From assembly GCA_947441895.1 (NCBI GenBank), contig CANEUT010000079.1, positions 1-7,312 of the forward strand: DNA of 7,312 bases, given 5' to 3'. The position numbers and the translations under genes are program-made. This DNA comes from Rickettsiales bacterium. GTDB taxonomy: Bacteria > Pseudomonadota > Alphaproteobacteria > Rickettsiales > UBA3002. Below are positions 1-5,517 of this stretch, piece after piece. The notes under the pieces were generated by a model, which did no database searches, had not been told where the DNA came from, and saw only the letters and a program-made list of their open reading frames with translations. Positions within the stretch are counted from its first letter, which is position 1, and the number at the start of each line of letters is the position of its first letter.

Positions 1-781
1 CTGGGCGAACATTCGGAGGAAGCCGGTTCAGGTCGTCCACGAACGAGCTCAGACGTTGCCGGACAACGTCGTTCGTCATCAAATGGTTGTTAGCCGTCAT
101 GTCGATCAAACTCGAGTCGGCAATGTCGTCCATGGTAATCTGGCCGGGTACACGCACATCAGGCGTTGGTCTTGGTGCCGCCGCGGCTGCCGGTAAATTT
201 GTTATGCCTACTCGCCCGCCCGCTGCAGCCGCAACGGGCGCTGGCGCAGCTGTAGACGTTTGCGCAGTAGCTTTTGGGGCTAACCAATTGCCAAGATTGC
301 TCACCCCGCCCAAGTCGGGCATCGAAATACGAGGCAGTGCTGGTAGAGTCAAGTTGGGAAGCGTTATCCTAGGTGCAGTAATATCTGGCAACGTCACGGG
401 CGGTATGGCAGCGGCAGGCGCCTCCGAAACATTATCGGGACTTGGCGCTTCCGCAAACGGCACATAACCGCTACACGCATTGGCGGCGTCGATGAATTCT
501 CGTGACGCCGCCTGACGAAGCATCAATTTTGTACGCCGGCCAGCAATACCGTCGATATCGTCCTCATCCACTTTATCTCGCTGAAAGCCAGGAAGAGCCA
601 TGTTATTCGCTTGGCAAAGAGCCTGGAATTTTGCCACTTCAGCGGCGACTTCATGAGTATAAATCGTAGTGGTAATAGTCGGCTGACCGGTTTGCGCGCG
701 AATTTTATTAAGATCCTCAAGAAGCCGCGCCACTTCTGCGTCGGATTCCGGAGTTCTTGGCATACCTACATAAAGCAACAT
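1..781 (-). CDS. Peptidoglycan-binding-like protein with Pro/Ala-rich tail (3' end cut by window edge)
   Basis: The minus strand is open from an ATG at 781 to base 1, giving 260 residues with no stop, so the C-terminus lies off the window. Residues 13-92 look helical and end in DDIDGIAGRRTKLMLRQA (74-91). This resembles the DGIxGxxT turn and following helix of the PG_binding_1 family, and an EVAKFQ helix (48-53) precedes it. Residues about 128-157 form a repetitive string of short hydrophobic-Pro units (LPDI, LPNL, LPAL, MPDL), followed by an Ala/Pro-rich linker (170-212) and an acidic segment (216-250). There is no Sec signal peptide or membrane segment. Cysteines are C56 and C103. The ribosome site is weak (GGGT about 11 bases upstream), and an in-frame ATG at 763 is an alternative start. 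The transpeptidase-like gene lies upstream on the same strand, 294 bases away. A role in binding peptidoglycan is inferred from motif resemblance only; the tail is unassigned. Confidence 0.72.
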   Translation of the reverse strand, partial: MLLYVGMPRTPESDAEVARLLEDLNKIRAQTGQPTITTTIYTHEVAAEVAKFQALCQANNMALPGFQRDKVDEDDIDGIAGRRTKLMLRQAASREFIDAANACSGYVPFAEAPSPDNVSEAPAAAIPPVTLPDITAPRITLPNLTLPALPRISMPDLGGVSNLGNWLAPKATAQTSTAAPAPVAAAAGGRVGITNLPAAAAAPRPTPDVRVPGQITMDDIADSSLIDMTANNHLMTNDVVRQRLSSFVDDLNRLPPNVRP

Positions 782-1075
782 ATCAGTCTACCCGTACGTA
801 TTTTACTGCAGGAGTGTAAGTATTTATGAATTTGCTGAAATTTCGCGCCATTGACATAAAGCAGCGCGCGCGGTTGCGCGGGTTGATTCCACCTTGAAAT
901 AAAAGTTTCTGTGCCATAGTAAGTAACTTTACCCAACAAGGGTTAAGATTTAATTAAATATTGAGCAATAAGGGTTGGGCTGCGTACAAGCGATAAGTAA
1001 GGCGCATCATGAGTGCCACTAAAAAAACAGCCGCCCGATAGCGCCTCACATCAACACGGCAATGAAAAAGGTGAT
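782..1075. other. Intergenic region, probable 5' region of the leftmost gene
   Basis: I found no gene in these 294 bases. On the minus strand a seven-T run (plus-strand A's at 1021-1027) follows a G+C-rich stretch about 50 bases after the upstream gene's stop. It could end transcription, but I could not draw a convincing stem. An A+T-rich core contains a 12-base perfect palindrome, ATTTAATTAAAT (948-959). It is flanked by CCCAAC (932-937) and its inverted copy GTTGGG (974-979), and by two direct copies of AAGGGTT (938-944, 970-976). A short all-G/C hairpin, CGCGC/GCGCG with a four-base loop, sits at 867-880. No clear -35/-10 pair stands out. Confidence 0.5.
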
Positions 1076-2371
1076 TTAAGAAAAATTAGGAAATGAAATT
1101 CCTAAATTTGGAAGATTTGGCAGCCTCAAATTGGCAGCCATTGCACTCATATTATCAGCTATCTTTGAAGCACCCTCTGCTATGTCTGCAACATCAAAGC
1201 GCCCATTACCAAGCGTCGTAGCGGCGCGGTTGTTAGGTGCACGCCCATTTCCGGTACTTGCCAGCGCAATGGCCTGAACATCAGGATTGCCCACTGAACG
1301 CGACGCTGTTGATAGGCGCGGTGGCACAACATCGACCTGTTGACCAAGCATCACCGGATTCAACACTTCTAGCGATACAGGGCGCTGGTCTGGCGGCAGC
1401 GATGTCATGAGGGAAAGGAAGCTTCTTGCGTTACGATCCGATTCGGCGCTAATTCCGCCACGGCTGTCTAAAAATTCGAGGCATCCTGCCGTGCCAACAC
1501 CGCGCGCACCGGGGTGAATGCGAAATGCACTGCGTCCAGCCCCACCAATTTCTGCCATATTATCTGGGTTTTCCAACGTAAACGAATAGCCAGGGCTGCC
1601 ATCGCTCATGCTCATTCCCGCAAGCCCCAGACGATCGCGGCGGTTAAGACGCACATCATTCCAGTTAATTTCATATTCGGTGGTAATGGGGCGACCATCT
1701 TGCGCGGTACGCAAGCCAGGCAATGATCGTAAATTATTGGAACCTGAATGCATCATGCTGCGCCACACCACATCACCGGCAGGGTTCAGCATCACCATTT
1801 CAGCACGTGTATTTCTTCCTTCGCTACTGGTAGCAACCGTCACCAATCGATAACGCCCCTGACGATTGGAATCTGCCGAGGGCGGAACGGCAAGTGTTTG
1901 GCCAAGCGCACCGTGTTCAATTTCTGTTGTAACGGGCAAATCCACCGCTTGGCCAGCACGCGGACCACGGTAACGATCCCAATTCCGCGAAGGGCTTCCG
2001 GCGGACACCGTATCAAGTGTCTCACCAACCGATTCACCCACCACCGGAACTTCACGCAATCCGCCAAATATAGCATTCAGATCAACGCCATTGGATTCCA
2101 AGAAGCTAAAAATAATCGCCAGAAATTGCTGAAATGGATTGAGATCTTGGAGATTATTATCTTGGGTAAAGGCCAGCACTGCCGCATTGAATTTCTGCGC
2201 TTTCTGGGCATCCGTATCTTCTTCTTCGTAACCCTGAAAATAATCGAAATGGGCGAGCGACTGTTCAATTTGAAGGCGCTGTTCCGGTGTCAGGTCTTCA
2301 TAGCGAGTACTGCGAATGTTATTCGCCACCGCTACCTTACGCGCACCATTGATGATATTTTGTAAATCCAT
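1076..2371 (-). CDS. L,D-transpeptidase (YkuD)-like protein without signal peptide
   Basis: This 431-residue protein probably acts on peptidoglycan cross-links by a cysteine mechanism. Residues 20-105 are helical, and AQKFNAAVLAFTQDNNL (58-74) recalls a peptidoglycan-binding helix. Residues about 170-340 form the candidate catalytic domain: a beta-rich part with DGRPITTEYEI (225-235), then FRIHPGARGVGTAGCLEF (283-300). That is the H-x10-C arrangement with GTxGC seen in YkuD/DUF2778-type enzymes, giving His286 and Cys297. Cys297 is the only cysteine in the protein, which supports it as nucleophile. The C-terminus (about 340-431) is low in predicted structure and ends in a LPNLPNLGISFPNF motif resembling the tail of the neighbour at 1-781. 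No Sec signal is present, which is unusual for a wall enzyme and recalls Tlde1-type secreted effectors. The start is supported by AGAGGA at 2377-2382, five bases upstream. The family call is fairly secure; its target and export route are not. Confidence 0.75.
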   Translation of the reverse strand: MDLQNIINGARKVAVANNIRSTRYEDLTPEQRLQIEQSLAHFDYFQGYEEEDTDAQKAQKFNAAVLAFTQDNNLQDLNPFQQFLAIIFSFLESNGVDLNAIFGGLREVPVVGESVGETLDTVSAGSPSRNWDRYRGPRAGQAVDLPVTTEIEHGALGQTLAVPPSADSNRQGRYRLVTVATSSEGRNTRAEMVMLNPAGDVVWRSMMHSGSNNLRSLPGLRTAQDGRPITTEYEINWNDVRLNRRDRLGLAGMSMSDGSPGYSFTLENPDNMAEIGGAGRSAFRIHPGARGVGTAGCLEFLDSRGGISAESDRNARSFLSLMTSLPPDQRPVSLEVLNPVMLGQQVDVVPPRLSTASRSVGNPDVQAIALASTGNGRAPNNRAATTLGNGRFDVADIAEGASKIADNMSAMAANLRLPNLPNLGISFPNFS

Positions 2372-2389
2372 ACCAATCCTCTAGCTTGC

Positions 2390-2398
2390 AGTATAGCA
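2390..2398 (-). promoter_or_regulatory. Possible extended -10 promoter of the transpeptidase-like gene
   Basis: The minus strand reads TGCTATACT, an extended -10 (TGn followed by TATACT, 5 of 6 to consensus). No good -35 hexamer lies 16-18 bases upstream, as is usual for extended -10 promoters. Transcription would start near 2383, leaving a leader of only about 12 bases with the ribosome site at its very 5' end. The element lies inside a small hairpin (CTTGC/GCAAG, 2385-2400). Confidence 0.35.
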
Positions 2399-2405
2399 AG
2401 CCAAC

Positions 2406-2422
2406 ATGACGGTTTTATGACG
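2406..2422 (-). promoter_or_regulatory. Tandem CGTCAT direct repeats upstream of the -10
   Basis: CGTCAT occurs twice on the minus strand (2417-2422 and 2406-2411), spaced 11 bases start to start, about one helical turn. The pair flanks the place where the -35 of the candidate promoter at 2390-2398 would be. That would suit an activator or repressor binding one face of the helix. Chance occurrence of a six-base repeat is quite possible. Confidence 0.25.
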
Positions 2423-2444
2423 ATTTGAGGTTTATTTTGCCCTA

Positions 2445-3062
2445 TTAATAGGCCACCGGAACCGGGTCGAGCGCACGCCACAAATACCACGTGGCCACGG
2501 TGCGATAAGGCCGCCATTTTTCGGCTATTTGTTCATATTCGGCGGGTTTCAGGCGCTTGCCACCAGTGTAATAGAGGTCAATCGCCTTAAGCAGCCCCAA
2601 ATCTTTCAGCGGCAGCAAATCGGGCCGCCCAAGGTGGAACATGAGAAACATCTCGGCCGTCCAGCTGCCAATGCCCTTAATGCTGGTCAGCAACGCCATC
2701 ACCTCATCATCGCTGTGGCCATTCCAGGCATCAGCGTCGCGCCCCCTGCCCTTAAAAAACTCGGCCACGTTGCGCACATACGCCACCTTAGAACCCGATA
2801 ACCCGCAGGCACGCAGCGTGGTTTCGCGTTTGCGCAGCAAATTTTCTGGCGTCAGCGGGTTCACCGCCTTATTCAGCTTTGCCCACACCGCATCGGCCGC
2901 CTTCACCGAAATTTGCTGCCCCACCACCGCGCGAATCAGCGTGTAAAACCCATCTTCGCGAGCGTGTAGCCCCTCGCCCTTATAACGCGCCACAATGGTT
3001 TTCATAATGGGGCATGATTGCGACAGATGCCGTGTTGCTTTGTTCCAATAGGGCGGGTTCAT
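2445..3062 (-). CDS. DNA-3-methyladenine glycosylase II family (AlkA/Mag type), compact form
   Basis: Base-excision repair enzyme of the HhH-GPD superfamily, which removes alkylated bases such as 3-methyladenine from DNA. From the start chosen here it has 205 residues. Family landmarks are the conserved VVGQQISVKAA helix (46-56), the helix-hairpin-helix IKGIGSWTAEMF (128-139), and the catalytic aspartate D154 in PLKDLGL. The WRPYRTVATWYLWR segment (183-196) is typical of AlkA C-termini. There are no iron-sulfur cysteines, unlike Nth/MutY. It is shorter than E. coli AlkA (282 aa) because the N-terminal beta domain is absent, as in other compact Mag-type enzymes. An ATG at 3086 would add eight residues, but those are encoded partly by the left arm of the repeat at 3080-3181. 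MNPPYWNKATRHL at 3062 is the more natural N-terminus, although no strong ribosome site precedes it. It is transcribed divergently from fumC. Confidence 0.88.
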   Translation of the reverse strand: MNPPYWNKATRHLSQSCPIMKTIVARYKGEGLHAREDGFYTLIRAVVGQQISVKAADAVWAKLNKAVNPLTPENLLRKRETTLRACGLSGSKVAYVRNVAEFFKGRGRDADAWNGHSDDEVMALLTSIKGIGSWTAEMFLMFHLGRPDLLPLKDLGLLKAIDLYYTGGKRLKPAEYEQIAEKWRPYRTVATWYLWRALDPVPVAY

Positions 3063-3079
3063 GCCGCATTTATACATTA

Positions 3080-3109
3080 TTGTCATTCCTGCGAAAGCAG
3101 GAATCTACT
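3080..3109 (+). promoter_or_regulatory. fumC: Possible fumC promoter overlapping the left repeat arm
   Basis: TTGTCA (3080-3085, 5 of 6 to the -35 consensus) and TCTACT (3104-3109, 4 of 6 to the -10 consensus) lie 18 bases apart. The -35 and most of the spacer belong to the repeat arm. Transcription would begin near 3116 and give a leader of about 80 bases containing the right repeat arm. This is a weak match, offered because the divergent gap has few other candidates. Confidence 0.25.
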
Positions 3110-3181
3110 TTTACTTGAATTCATCGCGCAAACGAGTAGCCAATAACACGAAGTGGATTCCTGCTTTCGCAGGAATGACAA
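3080..3181. repeat. REPIN-like inverted repeat doublet
   Basis: Two 26-base arms (3080-3105 and 3156-3181) are perfect inverted copies separated by 50 bases. Each arm is itself a palindrome: an 8-base stem ATTCCTGC/GCAGGAAT with a GAAA (or TTTC) loop, preceded by TTGTC and followed by C. This nested layout matches REP doublets (REPINs), short elements thought to be moved by REP-associated tyrosine transposases; none is encoded here. When translated, the arms give the familiar spurious peptides VIPAKAGI and IPAFAGMT, which often contaminate predicted N-termini. No clear target-site duplication flanks the element. Confidence 0.85.
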
Positions 3182-3183
3182 AG

Positions 3184-3188
3184 CAGGA
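3184..3188 (+). promoter_or_regulatory. fumC: Ribosome binding site fixing the fumC start
   Basis: AGGAG lies seven bases before the ATG at 3196 and just after the right repeat arm. It decides the start: the longer in-frame ORF from 3061 would translate the whole repeat. Confidence 0.85.
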
Positions 3189-3195
3189 GAAAAAA

Positions 3196-4614
3196 ATGAC
3201 CGCCGCCGAAAAAATCAACACCGCCGTTCGCATGGAAACCGATTCATTTGGCGAAATTGCCGTGCCGAGTGATAAATATTGGGGCGCGCAAACCAGCCGC
3301 AGCCTCATGAATTTCAAAATCGGTGGCGAAACCATGCCCAAGCCACTCATCACCGCTTTTGGTGTGCTCAAGCGCAGCGCGGCCGTGGTGAATATGAACA
3401 TCGCCGGGCTCGATAAAAAAATTGGTGATGCTATTGTGAATGCCGCCGATGAAGTGATTGATGGCAAGCTCGACGGCAACTTCCCGCTGGTGGTTTGGCA
3501 GACGGGTTCGGGCACGCAAACCAACATGAACGTGAACGAAGTAATTTCCAACCGCGCCATTGAATTGCTGGGCGGTGTCATGGGCAGCAAAAAACCTGTG
3601 CACCCGAATGACCATGTGAATATGGGCCAATCCAGCAACGATTCATTCCCCACTGCTATGCATATTGCAGCCGCGGTGGAAGTGGTGGGCAGCCTGCTCC
3701 CCGCGCTGAAAAAACTGCGCGATGCGCTGAATAAAAAGGCGGTCGAATTTAAAGACATCGTGAAAATTGGCCGCACCCATTTGCAAGATGCCACGCCGCT
3801 GACACTGGGTCAGGAATTCTCAGGCTATGTGCACGCACTCGACGACAATATTCGCCGCGTGGGCGAAAAAGGCGCGCTGCACAACGTGTTTGAGCTGGCG
3901 CAAGGCGGCACCGCCGTTGGCACTGGCCTCAATGCCAAAGTTGGGTTCGATAAAGCATTTGCAGAAGAAGTGGCGCGCATCACCAAGTTGCCATTTGTCA
4001 CCGCGCCCAACAAATTCACCGCGCTGGCCACCCATGATGCGCTGGTCGATTTATCGGGCGTGCTGAACACCATCGCCGTATCGCTGATGAAAATTGCGAA
4101 CGACATTCGCCTGCTTGGCAGCGGCCCACGCTGCGGCTTTGGCGAACTTTCACTGCCCGAGAACGAACCAGGCAGCAGCATTATGCCCGGCAAAGTAAAC
4201 CCCACCCAAAGCGAAGCCATGACCATGGTGGCCGCGCAGGTGATGGGCAATCATGTGGCGGTTACCGTTGGCGGCAGCAATGGCCATTTTGAGCTGAACG
4301 TGTTCAAACCCGTCATCATTTATAACGTGCTGCAATCCATTCGTTTGATTGCTGATGCCTGCAACAGCTTCACCGATAATTGCGTGGTGGGTATTGAAGC
4401 GAATACCGATCGCATCACGCAATTACTGAATGATTCATTGATGCTTGTGACGGCGCTGAACCCGCATATTGGCTATGATAACGCCGCCAAAGTGGCCAAA
4501 AAAGCCCATAAGGAAGGTACCACGCTGAAAGCCGCCGCCATGGAGCTTGGATTGCTCACCAGCGAGCAATTCGACCAGTGGGTCATTCCGGGTGATATGA
4601 TTTCGCCGAAGTGA
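3196..4614 (+). CDS. fumC: Fumarate hydratase class II (fumarase C)
   Basis: Reversibly hydrates fumarate to L-malate in the TCA cycle. It is an iron-independent, cytosolic homotetramer. The 472 residues fit the family (E. coli FumC is 467). Visible landmarks are METDSFGEIAVP near the N-terminus (13-24), TGSGTQTNMNVNEVISNRA (103-121), HPNDHVNMGQSSNDSFPTA (136-154), GRTHLQDATP (192-201) with the probable catalytic His195, and the fumarase/aspartase signature GSSIMPGKVN (326-335) holding the mobile-loop serine. GRTHLQDATP and HPNDHVNMGQSSND favour fumarase over aspartase or argininosuccinate lyase. The start at 3196 is preferred because AGGAG precedes it and because the 45 upstream in-frame codons are repeat sequence. 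It is divergent from the glycosylase and convergent with the dioxygenase-like gene, and appears monocistronic. The gene is intact. Confidence 0.97.
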   Translation: MTAAEKINTAVRMETDSFGEIAVPSDKYWGAQTSRSLMNFKIGGETMPKPLITAFGVLKRSAAVVNMNIAGLDKKIGDAIVNAADEVIDGKLDGNFPLVVWQTGSGTQTNMNVNEVISNRAIELLGGVMGSKKPVHPNDHVNMGQSSNDSFPTAMHIAAAVEVVGSLLPALKKLRDALNKKAVEFKDIVKIGRTHLQDATPLTLGQEFSGYVHALDDNIRRVGEKGALHNVFELAQGGTAVGTGLNAKVGFDKAFAEEVARITKLPFVTAPNKFTALATHDALVDLSGVLNTIAVSLMKIANDIRLLGSGPRCGFGELSLPENEPGSSIMPGKVNPTQSEAMTMVAAQVMGNHVAVTVGGSNGHFELNVFKPVIIYNVLQSIRLIADACNSFTDNCVVGIEANTDRITQLLNDSLMLVTALNPHIGYDNAAKVAKKAHKEGTTLKAAAMELGLLTSEQFDQWVIPGDMISPK

Positions 4615-4653
4615 CGAGTTTGAGTTAACGGCTTCGCCGTTTACGAACTCGTC
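4613..4653 (+). repeat. Long imperfect hairpin overlapping the fumC stop codon
   Basis: GACGAGTT (4613-4620) pairs with AACTCGTC (4646-4653), and AACGGC (4627-4632) pairs with GCCGTT (4636-4641) around a TTC loop, with unpaired bases between the two stems. The stem begins inside the TGA stop. No T run follows, so it is not a classical intrinsic terminator. It could protect the mRNA 3' end or be part of the repeat cluster that follows. Confidence 0.6.
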
Positions 4654-4728
4654 ATCCCGGTTTGCGGAAGCAACACCGGGATCTATCTTACTGCAAAAAT
4701 TGGACCCCGACGCAAGGCCGGGGTGAAC
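4651..4728. repeat. Second REPIN-like doublet, downstream of fumC
   Basis: The first arm reads GTC followed by a hairpin: ATCCCGGT (4654-4661) pairs with ACCGGGAT (4675-4682), and inner TTGC/GCAA closes a GGAA loop with one bulged C. The second arm (4728-4702 read on the minus strand) begins GTTCACCCCGG and contains the stem ACCCCG/CGGGGT (4704-4709, 4719-4724). The arms are diverged inverted copies of one motif. The frame GTCAT-stem-ATC is shared with the arms at 3080-3181, but the stem bases differ (CCCGG instead of TCCTGC). Confidence 0.6.
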
Positions 4729-4766
4729 TTATGATGTCGCCTTTAAAATGAATGATAACACATCAT

Positions 4767-4784
4767 AGGGGACTGAGGTCCCCT
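4767..4784. terminator. Hairpin in the convergent gap, possible bidirectional terminator
   Basis: AGGGGAC (4767-4773) and GTCCCCT (4778-4784) form a perfect 7-base stem with a TGAG loop, 12 bases past the stop of the minus-strand gene at 4796. A U tract is lacking on both strands, so termination here is only a guess from position and stem strength. Confidence 0.35.
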
Positions 4785-4795
4785 GAAATCAAAAA

Positions 4796-5449
4796 CTAAT
4801 ACGTCCGGTAACGCACTTTTCCGGACAGCACAATGGTGGTGGTGGCCGTTAAGCCGCCATCATTGGTTTGGCCCATTTGCAGCGTCACCAAATCACGCGC
4901 GGCGGGGTTCGTTTTTTTATACGTCGCGTCGGCAGCATTACGGCTGTCATTGGCAAAAAATAGCATGGTTGAAAATTCTTTCATGTCCTGCGCCTTCACC
5001 TTCATGTTGATGTGAGGCGCACGTTTTGCCAACGCTGCTGGAAACGCGGTGGTGAAGACAAATCGCCCGTCTTTATCGGTGATCGTGCGGCCAGCACCCG
5101 CAAATGTTGCGCTGGGCGTCACCAAATCATCACGGCCCGCAAGCAGCCAACGGCCATAGGGGTCTACCTGCCAAATTTCCACCACCGCTTCGGTGATGGG
5201 TAAACAGCGGCTATCCAGCAATCGCCCCACAATGACCACCTTCTGACCACTGGCTGCCACCGATTTTCCGGCAGGCAGCAACAAATTATTTCCGTGGGGA
5301 ATGGCTTTAGCGCGCGGGTAGTTAGAAACCGCCAAACTAGGTGTAGGCTGACACGTACTCGCAGCGAATGCGGCATCAACAAAAAACAGTCCCAACCCAA
5401 GGAACGCCAGCATGGCAAGCAGATGTGCACGATAAAAAAAAGCGGGCAT
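4796..5449 (-). CDS. Secreted intradiol ring-cleavage dioxygenase-like protein with lost iron ligands
   Basis: This 217-residue protein has a Sec signal peptide: a hydrophobic stretch at 10-24, then VDAAFAA with likely cleavage after Ala29 or Ala30. There is no valid lipobox before Cys33. The mature part resembles the beta-sandwich of protocatechuate 3,4-dioxygenase (PcaH): VVIVGRLLDSRCLPITEAVVEIWQ (71-94), then GAGRTITDKDGRFVFTT (118-134), then RAPHINMKV (143-151). PcaH binds iron through two Tyr and two His. Here GRY is GRW (Trp101), the Tyr of the GPYPW loop is missing (FPAAL, 136-140), and HxH reads HIN, so only His146 and the nearby Arg143 persist. A normal Fe(III) dioxygenase is therefore unlikely; a structural or binding role is possible. 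Cys33 and Cys82, the only cysteines, could form a disulfide. AGGAAA (5457-5462) lies seven bases before the ATG. The upstream gene ends 68 bases away on the same strand. Confidence 0.78.
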   Translation of the reverse strand: MPAFFYRAHLLAMLAFLGLGLFFVDAAFAASTCQPTPSLAVSNYPRAKAIPHGNNLLLPAGKSVAASGQKVVIVGRLLDSRCLPITEAVVEIWQVDPYGRWLLAGRDDLVTPSATFAGAGRTITDKDGRFVFTTAFPAALAKRAPHINMKVKAQDMKEFSTMLFFANDSRNAADATYKKTNPAARDLVTLQMGQTNDGGLTATTTIVLSGKVRYRTY

Positions 5450-5517
5450 AGCAATGTTTCCTATTTCAAGGAATCATCTGTAGCATGGCCGTGTCTGAAA
5501 TTTCAACTAACCAATTA

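Noticed and set aside
87..467. Plus-strand 126-residue open frame rich in Ala and Gly
   Set aside because: It is antisense to the minus-strand frame that is open from 781 to the window edge, which has coherent helices, a peptidoglycan-binding-like motif and a continuing frame. The plus-strand product is low complexity.
1748..2365. Plus-strand 205-residue open frame
   Set aside because: It lies wholly antisense to the transpeptidase-like gene, and its translation shows no domain logic.
3063..3086. Glycosylase start at 3086
   Set aside because: The ATG lies inside the left repeat arm. The family-like N-terminus begins at 3062.
3080..3181. CRISPR repeat-spacer unit
   Set aside because: There are only two copies, in inverted rather than direct orientation, with no further units and no cas genes.
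3061..3195. N-terminal extension of fumC from the ATG at 3061
   Set aside because: These codons are the inverted repeat and its spacer. A good ribosome site and a normal family N-terminus occur at 3196.
3111..3794. Minus-strand 227-residue open frame over the start of fumC
   Set aside because: Antisense shadow of fumC; it also reads through the right repeat arm.
4613..4653. Intrinsic terminator of fumC
   Set aside because: The stem is strong but no T run follows, so it is listed as a hairpin repeat instead.
4796..5449. Lipoprotein at Cys33
   Set aside because: The residues before Cys33 (AAST) do not satisfy the lipobox, since Thr at -1 is not accepted. A type I cleavage site after AFA fits better.
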